From Psychromonas ingrahamii 37 (GTDB taxonomy: Bacteria; Pseudomonadota; Gammaproteobacteria; Enterobacterales; Psychromonadaceae), in contig NC_008709.1 of NCBI RefSeq assembly GCF_000015285.1, forward strand, positions 3,100,001 through 3,164,000: a stretch of 64,000 nucleotides of DNA. Reading direction: 5' to 3'. Below, one piece after another: positions 56,032 through 64,000 of this stretch. The position numbers and the translations under genes were made by a program. The notes under the pieces were generated by a model. It was given only the letters and a program-made list of their open reading frames with translations. It was not told where the DNA came from and did no database searches. The number at the start of each line of letters is the position of its first letter. Position 1 is the stretch's first letter.

Positions 56032-56060
56032 ACCAAACGCATTAATTAAGTAATCAGAAT
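56032..56060. repeat. Fragment of the ACCAAACGCATTAAT element
   Basis: ACCAAACGCATTAATTAAGT then AATCAGAATTTGCAAA matches the left end of the elements at 9421 and 13617. No right end is seen. Confidence 0.6.
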
Positions 56061-56129
56061 TTGCAAAATCATTGCCTATTAAGTACTTATATTCAAATAA
56101 TATCGTCCATTTTTTAGCTTAAAATAAAG

Positions 56130-56342
56130 TTGATCGGTAAAATAATCATAAATGACAAGGTTATTTACTGCCAAATTTCCAATTACCCCCCATCCAAAGG
56201 GTTCATCACAGTCTTTGTGCCCAAAAATAATCTATTTAATTGTCCTACATTAACAAAACCATTATTGACAGAGATTGCCGCAACAGCACAAAATTTTAAA
56301 TCTGGGAAGTTGAAACTAAAAGGTGAACATGAGCTTTTCTAA
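56130..56342 (+). CDS. Possible small protein, 70 aa
   Basis: A TTG-start frame with protein-like sequence (IINDKVIYCQISNYPPSKGF, KGEHELF at the end), convergent with the DUF4236 gene. There is no ribosome site and no family, so it may be a fragment. Confidence 0.3.
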   Translation: MIGKIIINDKVIYCQISNYPPSKGFITVFVPKNNLFNCPTLTKPLLTEIAATAQNFKSGKLKLKGEHELF

Positions 56343-56418
56343 CGACTGCTTTTAACATCTTAATTTCAAAAGAGTTATATGTTTTTCTGTTCAATTCTTT
56401 GACCTTCAATCCATTTAC

Positions 56419-57579
56419 TTAATTTAATTTTTTAAATAAACCAGTCACACTCATTTCCCTGCTTAGATTGTATTGTTCTAAAGCGTGAACTGGATTCACA
56501 TTATCTAATGCATCAAAGTTAAGGCTTGAAAATGCTTCTCTCTGGATCTCAACGGCAAGGATATACTCATCTTCTACGTAACCAGTTGCATTATTTATAC
56601 GCTGAGTGTAGCCACTCACTTTGACACTATTTAATGGGAGGCAATAGAACCCTATCCCCGCTATTCTCATTAGAATCCCATGAACTAATTGCGCATACTC
56701 TAAACGAATTTGTTTGCCAGATTTCTGTTTTTCAAGCAATCCATCGCCTTTTTTATTTAGCCTGAAATTAACCTCAGGAATATCTTCAAATTCAGGTAAA
56801 TCGACGTCAATAATCATTAAAGATTGATCTAAAATAACTTCAAAAGAAATATTCGTTTCTCTAGGCCACTCTGTTAAAGCTAACGCCTCATTCAATTTAT
56901 TTTCAAAAAAATTCCTATCCGTGGAAAATAATTCATTTATTTGGGATTGGTTTTGTAGTCGAGTATGGTCATGTTCTGTTTTATCGCTATGCCATAGCGC
57001 ATATTCATTAGCCCAAGCAATGCGTTTTTTGATGTAATTTGCATTGTTTTTTATATTATTTTCTTCCCAATGCTTTAAATCTGCTTGTAACTGAATCTGA
57101 TGTTGTTGTTTACTTTTTTCAGTATCAAAAAAACCTGCGAAAATACCATTAGATAAAATAGGCTTCTCATTTGGAATCGGTTTTGTCGGTTTCAGCGGCT
57201 GATGGATATTGAAAGGAACAGATAAGCTTTGTTGATACTGCAGCTTTAATGTTTGAAAGGAAATACCATTGTTGATATTAGGAGTAAGCAAATGAATATT
57301 AATAATACAATCCATTTCTGATTCTATTGTTTCCAAGTATTTAATTAATTCACTATTATCAACTTGCGCAGGGATATTTTTATCCGAAGAGTTATCAGAC
57401 ATTTTTTTTCTATAGCTTAAACCAGTACCAGGTAAACCAATATTAGCGTGGGTCCCACGTTTTCCAACCGTTACAGATGCCCCTCTTGGACCAATACTCA
57501 TGCTGGAAACCCCTGATTTACCTATATTTATTCGCACACCAGGGCATACACTAATACTTCTCCTAAATCTAAATCCCAT
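56419..57579 (-). CDS. DUF4236-domain protein (386 aa)
   Basis: The N-terminal ~58 residues are the DUF4236 pattern (MGFRFRRSISVCPGVRINIG, GKSGVSSMSIGPRGASV, GTGLSYRKK), a small beta domain. The rest is unassigned helical sequence with FETEK/KHWEENN-type coils. AAAGGAAT precedes the ATG. It lies 41 bp after the truncated TerD gene in the same direction, so it belongs to the ter-type operon. Function unknown. Confidence 0.78.
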   Translation of the reverse strand: MGFRFRRSISVCPGVRINIGKSGVSSMSIGPRGASVTVGKRGTHANIGLPGTGLSYRKKMSDNSSDKNIPAQVDNSELIKYLETIESEMDCIINIHLLTPNINNGISFQTLKLQYQQSLSVPFNIHQPLKPTKPIPNEKPILSNGIFAGFFDTEKSKQQHQIQLQADLKHWEENNIKNNANYIKKRIAWANEYALWHSDKTEHDHTRLQNQSQINELFSTDRNFFENKLNEALALTEWPRETNISFEVILDQSLMIIDVDLPEFEDIPEVNFRLNKKGDGLLEKQKSGKQIRLEYAQLVHGILMRIAGIGFYCLPLNSVKVSGYTQRINNATGYVEDEYILAVEIQREAFSSLNFDALDNVNPVHALEQYNLSREMSVTGLFKKLN

Positions 57580-57620
57580 CGTTTATTCCTTTAAGATTTT
57601 ATACAAATAAAAGTCTCTTA

Positions 57621-57866
57621 TTAATCATCACCAGAGTGCTTGATACCTTGGGTTGTTAATTTTCTAAAATAGATAGTGTCTATGACTTCATTATTAGCAT
57701 CAAAAATAATACAACTCGCATCCAGATCAATGGCTACTTTTTTATGCCGCCAAATAACCTTTTTTTCAATAGCGGCCCAGTTCACACCAACAAAAATTTG
57801 TTTCAGGTTCCAACCATTACTTTTTTCAAGGCTAATTTTTTGCTCTTTCTGTAACGAAATTGCCAT
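57621..57866 (-). CDS. Truncated TerD-domain protein (81 aa)
   Basis: MAISLQKEQKISLEKSNGWN, then IDLDASCIIFDANNEVIDTI and IKHSGDD are the first ~80 residues of a normal ~190-residue TerD domain. A stop follows exactly where the long acidic loop would begin. No homologous C-terminal half lies downstream; instead a good ribosome site leads into the DUF4236 gene. So the second half was cleanly deleted, or this is a mini-TerD. It keeps its own start and an IDLDAS calcium-site motif. Confidence 0.7.
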   Translation of the reverse strand: MAISLQKEQKISLEKSNGWNLKQIFVGVNWAAIEKKVIWRHKKVAIDLDASCIIFDANNEVIDTIYFRKLTTQGIKHSGDD

Positions 57867-57952
57867 ATCGATACCATTAATCTAAATATGCAAAAAAAAG
57901 AGGGAACAGATGTTCCCCCGGATAAATATGGTTCGACTAACTTTATTTAAAA

Positions 57953-58528
57953 TTAAACATTAACGTTAAATTGTTGCGCCATCGCTTTTAAGCCACCCGC
58001 AAAACCTTGACCAATTGCTTTAAACTTCCACGTACCATTATGGCGATACAATTCACCAAAAAGTAGTGCAGTTTCAATAGAATAGTCTTCGGATAAATCG
58101 TAACGGGCAACTTCTTCTTTGTTTGCATCATTTACAACGCGGATGAAAGCATTAGAAACTTGGCCAAAATTTTGCTTACGTGATTCAGCTTCGTGAATAG
58201 TCACACCAACAACAATTTTTTCAACATCAGCAGGGACTTTGCTTAAATCAACTTTAATCACTTCGTCATCGCCATCACCCTCGCCAGTTAAGTTATCCCC
58301 CGTATGCTCAACAGAACCACATTCAGAAAGTACGTTACCGTAAAAAATAAAACCTTTGTCTGAAAGTACTTTACCTTCTGTATTAACCATAAAGCCTGAT
58401 GCATCTAAGTCAAAATCAATTCCGTCAGTACTTCTTGCATCCCAACCTAAACCAAGCAAACATTTAGTCATACCTGGCGCAACTTTATCCAGTGAAACAT
58501 TTCCACCTTTTTGTAGAGAAACTGCCAT
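57953..58528 (-). CDS. terD: TerD-family stress protein
   Basis: 191 residues, full family length: [53 protein letters not shown], and [19 protein letters not shown] to the end [15 protein letters not shown]. The acidic residues of the two Ca-binding loops are present. It heads an operon with the truncated TerD and DUF4236 genes. TerD and TerE cannot be told apart by eye. Confidence 0.9.
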   Translation of the reverse strand: MAVSLQKGGNVSLDKVAPGMTKCLLGLGWDARSTDGIDFDLDASGFMVNTEGKVLSDKGFIFYGNVLSECGSVEHTGDNLTGEGDGDDEVIKVDLSKVPADVEKIVVGVTIHEAESRKQNFGQVSNAFIRVVNDANKEEVARYDLSEDYSIETALLFGELYRHNGTWKFKAIGQGFAGGLKAMAQQFNVNV

Positions 58529-58699
58529 TCTTATACCACCTTTTTAGTTATTGAAAATAAACATTGAGTTTAATATGAAACAGAGCTTAAAACTCCAAAT
58601 ATAAAAATCAATATGCACTAAGCCAATTACCCGGGATCATATCTGCCAGAATAAAGATATCATTATAGACTCCTACCTGTCCTTGTGTAGTGGCAAAGC

Positions 58700-58798
58700 G
58701 TATAACGCCGCGTTAAGAGGTGTGAAATAGCTGGCTAAACTGTGCGAGGAACGAGCGCGAGCCAACTGTTACACGTCCGTTTAAACGATTTGTTAGGC
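58700..58798 (-). other. attC site of the PH-domain cassette
   Basis: On the minus strand it opens GCCTAACAAATCGTTTAAAC directly after the PH-domain gene and closes CTTAACGCGGCGTTATAC. The R'' box (58792-58798) and R' box (58700-58706) and inner TTTAA/TTAAC arms follow the canonical attC plan; length 99 bp. Confidence 0.85.
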
Positions 58799-58803
58799 CA
58801 ATA

Positions 58804-59244
58804 CTACGATTGAGTTGCATCGATAGTAGACATTGCATTCTTCCTGAATTCTAACGGTGCATCTATATTTGAAATAGGGGTTTTACCGCCACCAGTACCA
58901 TTTATAACGAGAGTACCGTAGCCAAACAAACGGCCAAATATACTTTGGTCAATATTAAAGCTTTCAACTTTACTATGATTTAGTTCTATTGTACTTCGGC
59001 TTATTAAGCCGGTTTTAGCTATTACTCTTTTTGAGGTGATAGCAAGTTCAGTAGTAGCTTTAGCAATAATAGCCCTAACAAATAAGATAATTGCAATTAA
59101 GAACAATATTCCTCCAGCACCGTCAGTAGAATAAATAATCCCTAACAGAAAGAGCACTGCACTTGGTACGAAAATAAACCAATGTATCTTAGCTTCATAT
59201 ATTACATCTTCATTACTCATTAAATTATTATTTACATAGCTCAT
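58804..59244 (-). CDS. bPH2 (YdbT-like) membrane protein, integron gene cassette
   Basis: 146 residues: two transmembrane helices (WFIFVPSAVLFLLGIIY and GILFLIAIILFVRAIIA) then a bacterial PH domain (ELAITSKRVIAKTGLISRST, LNHSKVESFNIDQSIFGRLF, GYGTLVINGTGG). AAGGATAAG precedes the ATG. An attC follows the stop, and a GTTAGGC core (59295-59301) lies ~55 bp before the start, so gene plus attC form one complete ~500-bp cassette in minus orientation. Confidence 0.88.
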   Translation of the reverse strand: MSYVNNNLMSNEDVIYEAKIHWFIFVPSAVLFLLGIIYSTDGAGGILFLIAIILFVRAIIAKATTELAITSKRVIAKTGLISRSTIELNHSKVESFNIDQSIFGRLFGYGTLVINGTGGGKTPISNIDAPLEFRKNAMSTIDATQS

Positions 59245-59294
59245 TACTTATCCTTGGTAGTTAACTTGGCTAAAACAGCAAAGTTTAAATTTTG

Positions 59295-59301
59295 GCCTAA
59301 C
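59295..59301 (-). other. attC core of the preceding (lost or decayed) cassette
   Basis: On the minus strand TTTAATTCGCTGTTAGGC is the 3' end of a normal attC. No gene is recognisable in the ~360 bp beyond it up to the resolvase remnant. Confidence 0.65.
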
Positions 59302-59665
59302 AGCGAATTAAACCAAAAAATTCCATATTTACGGTGGAAATCCGGAATATATCAATTTGATAAAATTGATATAACAATACATTTATTAACCATAAAATCA
59401 AACAATTAAAATGGTTAATAAAATAGTTATCAAGTGAATAGATGGAAAAAGTCCGTATTAACAGCAGAAAAACGGAATAACGCCTGTGCTGTATATAAAA
59501 CAATGTAAAAATAACAGCGGAGAAATAAATGAAGTCTTCATTTTTAAATGCCCTAGCAGAATGACAACAATTACGATAATTCAAATAAGTGGCGAGATGA
59601 ATAATCAGCCGTTTTATTTCCCTTACATATTATTAGGATTATTAAATCTTATCGCTTAGATATTA

Positions 59666-60045
59666 TCAGTTGCCAGTTGTAAACAAATTCAACTCGATTT
59701 TTTCTTCTTTAAAACGACCAAAAATATCCATCATTTTTTCATGGGATTGAGTGAGAGGATTTTTATTTTCATCCTCCTGATTTGATTCAGCAAGCGCGAT
59801 TGAATCACTAATTTCCATAGATATTTGACGCCCCGGAAATGCACCCAGTAGCCCAAGGACTCTGGCCGAATCTAATTCCCCTACTGCACTAGTTGTATCA
59901 ATACTTTCACTTAGAGAAATGAATTGCACACAATTTGTCTAAAACCCATCGAGCAGCTCTATAAGGTCTTTTGAGCTTCTATCTAGCCGTTGCACGACAA
60001 CTACATACTCTTTGCGTAATACATCCATCACACGAGCTAATTAAT
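59666..60045 (-). pseudogene. Serine resolvase N-terminal/middle remnant
   Basis: The minus strand reads ARVMDVLRKEYVVVVQRLDR, SSKDLIELLDGF, an in-frame TAG, then VQFISLSESIDTTSAVGELD and ARVLGLLGAF. After that the homology stops and an unrelated acidic tail follows to the stop at 59666. It covers the resolvase catalytic domain minus the N-terminal Ser region. The missing downstream part resembles what is found at 34522-34737. Confidence 0.7.
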
Positions 60046-60251
60046 GTGTTATTTTTGATTTTTAACTAGCTTTCTCAATGAACATTCTTTCACAACTATG
60101 CGAATTTAAGGTATTAAGTTGCGTATCTTCACTTTGCTCTTCAGTGCTCTTCAGTGCTCACCCGCGCATATCCAATTTTATTGATAGTAAATTGCAAACA
60201 AAAATAATGTAAATAAAACGGTCGTTTGTTTACCTTAAATCCAATACAACA

Positions 60252-60692
60252 TTACACACAAAACAAACTATTGGGCACTTCTTTACTAATATTCAATTCT
60301 AAAAATGCATGCTCCAATAAATTCAAAATGCCCTTTCTGGATTCAACTGCATTGTTAATTAACGCATCTTTAGATACTATTTCATCGATTTTATATGAGC
60401 CCTTCTTTTCAATATGAACACCTTCATTTGTTAAAATTCTAACATCATGAAATGACTCCTTGTTAACACCACAAATAAAATGCTCATTTATTCGCTGATA
60501 CAATTTATTATTCTCAAATTCATAGTTATAATGTTATGCATATAACAAACATAACGACTCAAGTATTTTGCGAAACTTCAGCAAACTAATATCTGGATTA
60601 ACATTCGTAAACAAAAGTGCATCTTTATAATCAGAAGCGATAGACTCTTTAAAAAGTGCAGCAAACTGCTCATCATCAGTGATCATATTCAT
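60252..60692 (-). pseudogene. DUF4145-like gene with in-frame stop, next to viperin
   Basis: From ATG 60692 the frame gives MNMITDDEQFAALFKESIAS and SLLKFRKILESLCLLYA, then a single TAA (60534-60536), then continues in the same frame HYNYEFENNKLYQRINEHFI to NLLEHAFLELNISKE and a stop at 60252. The combined ~146 residues resemble the DUF4145 helical domain found with restriction and defence systems. It begins 5 bp after the viperin stop, so both were one operon. A nonsense mutation or stop read-through are the options. Confidence 0.6.
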
Positions 60693-60697
60693 ACTAA

Positions 60698-61666
60698 TTA
60701 TCCTTCACTCACAACGGAGGACTGTTCTTTTTGCTTAAACTGATATTCATTGTTATCAATAAGGTCAACAGCGTCATTTATTGCATCTTTTTTATAACGA
60801 CTCGTAAATGTTTCCCAATTAATGGCACAAACGCTTAATGCCAGGTCAACCCTGACATCTAAAATAAGTTCGCCATACTTGTAGCCTTCTTCTGTTTGAC
60901 TATTTTGATAAAAACGGCCTTGAGGGTTGATCATTAAATAGGAATTAGTCATTGCATCGTTATCTTCGACAACCATAAAATCCTGTAATTTTGCATGGTG
61001 AAGAACAAACTCCGAAAACTCCTCATCAGTCACTAATAAATGGCTATTTAACACAGGTAGAACCTGAAAAACTTTCCATTTATCCAGATTTAATTCTGTC
61101 ATTAATGTAGTAAATGATTCTTTATAATTTAATGTATTTACAACAGTATTCACTTTTACTGTAATAGATGAATTGACGGCCCGAAGCCTTGCAACTGTAT
61201 TAATTAAGTCAGCTTCATCAAAAGAATTACCTTTGCGGTCTATTCGGCCTATGTTTTTCCTTGCATCGGAATACTGGCTATCAAAACTAATGCCGATCAT
61301 CGAAAATAGAGAGCCATAATTATCAATAAAAGCATTTGTTAAATAATGACCATTAGTAATAATAGATAAATTAAAACCTAATTCTTTAGTTTTCACTATT
61401 AGCTGTGAAAAACGTTTTTTAAGAATTAAAGGTTCTCCCCCTGCAAAATTAATACGAACACTTTTATACGGAAACTCATCTTTAACTTTATTACCTTCAT
61501 CATTAAAAAAATAACTGGCGAGTTTTTCAAGCATTAATTCCGCATTGTTCCCCTGCGTATGTATTTCATTAGGGCGACCCCATTTGGCATAACAAAATTT
61601 ACATGAATAATTACAGATCTCTGTAACATGATAGTTAATTACCAATTCATCATAGGAATTACTCAT
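60698..61666 (-). CDS. Prokaryotic viperin (radical SAM ddhNTP synthase)
   Basis: 322 residues. The radical SAM cluster motif Cys18-X3-Cys22-X2-Cys25 is in ICNYSCKFCYAKW, then INFAGGEPLI, SIITNGHYL, GISFDSQ, VKVNTVVNTLN, KWKVFQVLP, VTDEEFSEF, NSYLMINPQGRFYQ and GELILDV. These segments align in order with animal viperin. Such enzymes dehydrate CTP, GTP or UTP to 3'-deoxy-3',4'-didehydro nucleotides that stop phage polymerases. AGGAGG lies before the ATG. A DUF4145-like gene follows directly. Nucleotide preference cannot be read from the sequence. Confidence 0.9.
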   Translation of the reverse strand: MSNSYDELVINYHVTEICNYSCKFCYAKWGRPNEIHTQGNNAELMLEKLASYFFNDEGNKVKDEFPYKSVRINFAGGEPLILKKRFSQLIVKTKELGFNLSIITNGHYLTNAFIDNYGSLFSMIGISFDSQYSDARKNIGRIDRKGNSFDEADLINTVARLRAVNSSITVKVNTVVNTLNYKESFTTLMTELNLDKWKVFQVLPVLNSHLLVTDEEFSEFVLHHAKLQDFMVVEDNDAMTNSYLMINPQGRFYQNSQTEEGYKYGELILDVRVDLALSVCAINWETFTSRYKKDAINDAVDLIDNNEYQFKQKEQSSVVSEG

Positions 61667-62050
61667 GTGAACCTCCTAATACAAGTACAAGAAGGTTTTG
61701 AATTTATGTTTAGGAAGACTGACATATTAAATCCTTTATTTTAACAAGCCTGACGAGCCAATAGAAACACCCATTCCAACCCATATTGTTTGTATTTAAA
61801 ATACTTTATTTGATATTTTTTTTACATTCAATGCATTATTTGGTTTTTGAATATTAATTTCTAAAATTGAGAGCTACGAAGAGCCACTAGACCTAAAATG
61901 GATGGTAACGCATTATTAACATTGGATTTTTTTTCATTATAGCCTTCATAGATAGTATCAATATGAAGAGGTTGAGTAAGATTGGCCACCACTTTGTAAT
62001 CCATTACTCGCAAAACATGTGATTGTAATTAATAACAAGTAGGAAACATC
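61667..62050. other. Divergent promoter region between viperin and endonuclease I genes
   Basis: 384 bp of AT-rich DNA with no gene; it must carry both promoters. No convincing palindrome was found. Confidence 0.4.
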
Positions 62051-62821
62051 ATGGCTACAACAAGAATATCGTTCTTCTCACCTATCCGAATAACGACATT
62101 AATTTTATTACTAGCATTTAGCGCTATCAGTTACGCAGCTGGCAACACCACCAAGGACTCGTTTTCAAAAGCCAAAAAGATGTTAGAAAAATCGGTTTAT
62201 TTTGACCACCGTGAAACTATCTACTGCGCAGCTTCTTTTGACTCCAAAAAACAGATAACAGCACCCAATGGTTTTCATACATCAAAATACGTGAAACGTG
62301 CTAAGAAATTGGAGTGGGAGCATGTCGTTCCGGCTGAAAACTTTGGACGTACATTTAAAGAGTGGCCAGAAGGTTCTCCACAATGTAGTAACAATAAAGG
62401 TAAGTCATTCAAAGACCGCAGATGTGCTGAGAAAGTTAATGTTGAGTACCGGCATATGCAAGCGGATATGTTCAACTTGTACCCGGCCATTGGCGCTGTT
62501 AAAGCACTCAGAAGTAATTACAATTTCACTATGCTACCTGAGGAGGCCAGTGATTTTGGCAGTTGTAAAATGAAAATAGACAATAGGAAAGCAGAGCCAC
62601 CTGTAGAAGCTCGTGGCCGCATTGCTAGGACGTATCTTTATATGGATGAGACTTATTCCAGATATAGCATGAGCAAATCTCAGAAGCAGTTAATGAACGC
62701 TTGGGATAAAATGTATCCTGTAAATGAATGGGAGTGTAAAAGAGCTAAGAAAATAACGAGTTTGCAAGGTGGAGATAATAACGTTGTAAAATTAAGATGT
62801 ACGGATAAAGGGTTATGGTAA
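62051..62821 (+). CDS. Secreted/periplasmic endonuclease I (EndA/Dns type)
   Basis: 256 residues. A signal peptide ends at SYA. The family core KLEWEHVVPAENFG (catalytic His), VNVEYRHMQADMFNLYP, and AVKALRSNYNF is complete, with Cys pairs (IYCAAS, SPQCSN, RRCAEK, FGSCKM) as in Vvn/Dns. It degrades extracellular or periplasmic DNA. AGGAAAC precedes the ATG. It is the third exported nuclease in this island. Confidence 0.93.
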   Translation: MATTRISFFSPIRITTLILLLAFSAISYAAGNTTKDSFSKAKKMLEKSVYFDHRETIYCAASFDSKKQITAPNGFHTSKYVKRAKKLEWEHVVPAENFGRTFKEWPEGSPQCSNNKGKSFKDRRCAEKVNVEYRHMQADMFNLYPAIGAVKALRSNYNFTMLPEEASDFGSCKMKIDNRKAEPPVEARGRIARTYLYMDETYSRYSMSKSQKQLMNAWDKMYPVNEWECKRAKKITSLQGGDNNVVKLRCTDKGLW

Positions 62822-62937
62822 TTACCGCTCAGCGCCAAAGAACTCGAATAATTAAAAAGTGATTATTAATTCTTATTCGGTGTGTACAAATCTTGAGGAA
62901 AATATTTATTAGTTTACAAGGGGTAATGGTGGGTTCA

Positions 62938-63360
62938 ATGGAAAAACAATACGAGAATATCGACTTCCAGGGCAAGATGTTTGGATCTATATTAGTTATT
63001 GAACGCCCAATACTCATCGCCATTTAGTACCAGATAATTTTAATTGTTGGTTATGTATATGCAAATGTGGTGATCATCTTTTAGTTGAAAATAAGCAATT
63101 TATTAATCACATAAACCAGCCGATTCGCAGTTGCGGTTGCCATAGAAAAGATCACAATTCTCTTATCGGCAATCAATATGGTTATCAAACAGTATTATGT
63201 AAAACGTTAAATCAGGGGGAAAACTGTTAATCGTATTAAGTGATATATTGCGTATTTATGTTTATGCCGTTGTGGTAATAAACATATCGCAATTGGGCAG
63301 ACCTTGTCTAAGGGAAAGTTGAAACGTTGCGGTGGCCGCTTTAGGCACAAACCGACTTGA
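62938..63360 (+). pseudogene. Zinc-ribbon protein pseudogene
   Basis: Pieces in two frames read ENIDFQGKMFGSILVIE, then after a frame change near 63005 THRHLVPDNFNCWLCICKCG, IRSCGCHRKDHNSLIGNQYG, and after another break CLCRCGNKHIAIGQ and KLKRCGG. These are two CxC...CGC-type zinc ribbons of the phage-associated kind. At least two breaks make it inactive. Confidence 0.55.
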
Positions 63361-63394
63361 CACTTTTGCACTATTTTCCTGTTGATGTTATCCC

Positions 63395-63425
63395 AATTAC
63401 GCTCGCTTTCTCCCATTAGCGAGCC
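63395..63425. repeat. Scrap of island repeat left module
   Basis: TTACGCTCGCTTTCTCCC (reverse of GGGAGAAAGCGAGCGTAA) is followed by ATTAGCGAGCC. It is the rightmost occurrence of the module that precedes the GCCCCC-loop hairpins. Confidence 0.5.
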
Positions 63426-63694
63426 TGCGATTCATTTGCACCGCACAGCTTGGTTGTTGAGATTGTAGAATTACTCTCTTTTTATAAATTCCTGTATGTT
63501 TTTTACTTTTTAATCTATTGTTTTTAAAGCCTAGAACATTTCGTAAAAGAGTTCTTTTCTGAAAATGGATAAATTCTACAGCTTCGTTATGTTTCAGTAA
63601 TAGGTGAATTATCGCCAACAGAATGTTGCGTTCATATATGAAGAGAGGATTGTTAAAGGATTATCCACGCCTCACTTTAATAAAAGGGAAAAAG

Positions 63695-63823
63695 ATGAAA
63701 AAAGTAATTGCTGCAATAGCATTGAGCTTATTTGTATCTGGTGCTGCACTTGCCCACTCAGGCGGAACAGATGCTTATGGCTGCCATACAAATCATAAAA
63801 CGGGTGGTTATCACTGCCACTAA
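63695..63823 (+). CDS. Small exported YHYH-type protein (42 aa)
   Basis: ATG at 63695 behind AAAGGG. A signal peptide MKKVIAAIALSLFVSGAALA leaves a 22-residue mature peptide HSGGTDAYGCHTNHKTGGYH-CH, the short His-rich motif known from YHYH-domain proteins that often accompany secreted nucleases. It is probably periplasmic and metal-binding. Confidence 0.75.
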   Translation: MKKVIAAIALSLFVSGAALAHSGGTDAYGCHTNHKTGGYHCH

Positions 63824-63888
63824 AACAGAACCAGCCGATCCTGTACCTCCCTATGCGGTACAAGATCGGTTGGACTAATACGTTAGGC
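63824..63888 (+). other. attC-like site after the YHYH gene
   Basis: CCGATCCTGTACC pairs with GGTACAAGATCGG (one mismatch), and the site ends CTAATACGTTAGGC with a consensus R' (63882-63888). The R'' box is poor, so a terminator hairpin is the alternative. Confidence 0.45.
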
Positions 63889-63916
63889 AGACAACATAGA
63901 TTAGGAATTATGATTA

Positions 63917-64000
63917 TGAAATTAACTACTCCTCACTTTTAAATATTATTGTTATTGCATCCTTATTTTTCACGGGGCACACCATTGCTGGTGATTACGA
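63917..64000 (+). CDS. Start of an exported protein, cut by the right edge
   Basis: ATGAAATTAACTACTCC opens a frame that stops after 8 codons, but the neighbouring frame reads a signal-peptide-like NIIVIASLFFTGHTIAGDY to the edge. Either there is a frameshift near the start or another start is used. It directly follows an attC-type core. Confidence 0.3.

Noticed and set aside
59297..59584. 95-codon minus-strand frame
   Set aside because: It ends inside an attC core and has aromatic-rich, low-information sequence with no ribosome site.

Overview
The window looks like chromosome from a cold-adapted marine gammaproteobacterium. A Psychromonas/Moritella/Vibrio-type relative is my inference, from the gene styles, a cspA gene, an ice-binding-type protein, abundant TTG/GTG starts and the tRNA order Arg(remnant)-His-Leu-Pro. 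It divides at the tRNA cluster near 22.0-22.7 kb into an ordinary chromosomal half and a long accessory island that runs to the right edge.

1-22 kb: signalling and metabolism. A FIST-domain protein (NosP-like) overlaps a multi-PAS histidine kinase (NahK-like) cut by the left edge. A minus-strand metabolic stretch follows: aldehyde dehydrogenase, ornithine-cyclodeaminase-family protein, and a GC-richer flavin monooxygenase/acetoin-reductase pair. Then come cspA, a methyltransferase, a TTG-start Xaa-Pro aminopeptidase, an AraC regulator, a Set-type sugar efflux transporter whose translation start is tandemly repeated seven times, a CheB-CheR-PAS fusion, and a PAS-GGDEF diguanylate cyclase overlapping it by 4 bp. 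Intergenic DNA here is full of 7-8 bp low-complexity repeats and small palindromic elements.

22.0-22.7 kb: a minus-strand tRNA operon with a clear promoter, a 3' scrap of a first tRNA, tRNA-His(GTG), tRNA-Leu(TAG), tRNA-Pro(GGG), a terminator, and 200 bp further on a second copy of the tRNA-Pro 3' end plus terminator.

22.9-64 kb: accessory island, AT-rich and gene-sparse, with many remnants (transposase, reverse transcriptase, two resolvase pieces, integrase tail, zinc-ribbon protein). It carries likely defence loci: a KfrA-like coiled-coil protein; an XRE regulator divergent from a small gene plus SF2 helicase; a Gabija-like OLD-nuclease/UvrD-helicase pair beside a PD-(D/E)XK protein; a SLATT-like membrane protein; an HNH protein; and a prokaryotic viperin followed by a DUF4145-like gene with an in-frame stop. 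It also carries exported nucleases (SNase-like, DUF1524 HNH-like, endonuclease I), a two-domain alpha/beta hydrolase, a ter-type stress cluster, an ice-binding-type protein and a large PKD/RCC1-like repeat lipoprotein. Several genes sit between attC-like sites with no integron integrase in view, so part of the island looks like an integrase-less cassette cluster.

Two intergenic repeat families are specific to the island. One is a hairpin with a GCCCCC loop whose stem bases covary between copies. The other is a roughly 200 bp element with a long palindrome (core TTTATAGAGATCTCTATAAA) that lies directly upstream, in the same orientation, of three unrelated genes. The leads I rate highest are these two families, the viperin locus, the attC-like cassettes and the repeated start region of the efflux gene.
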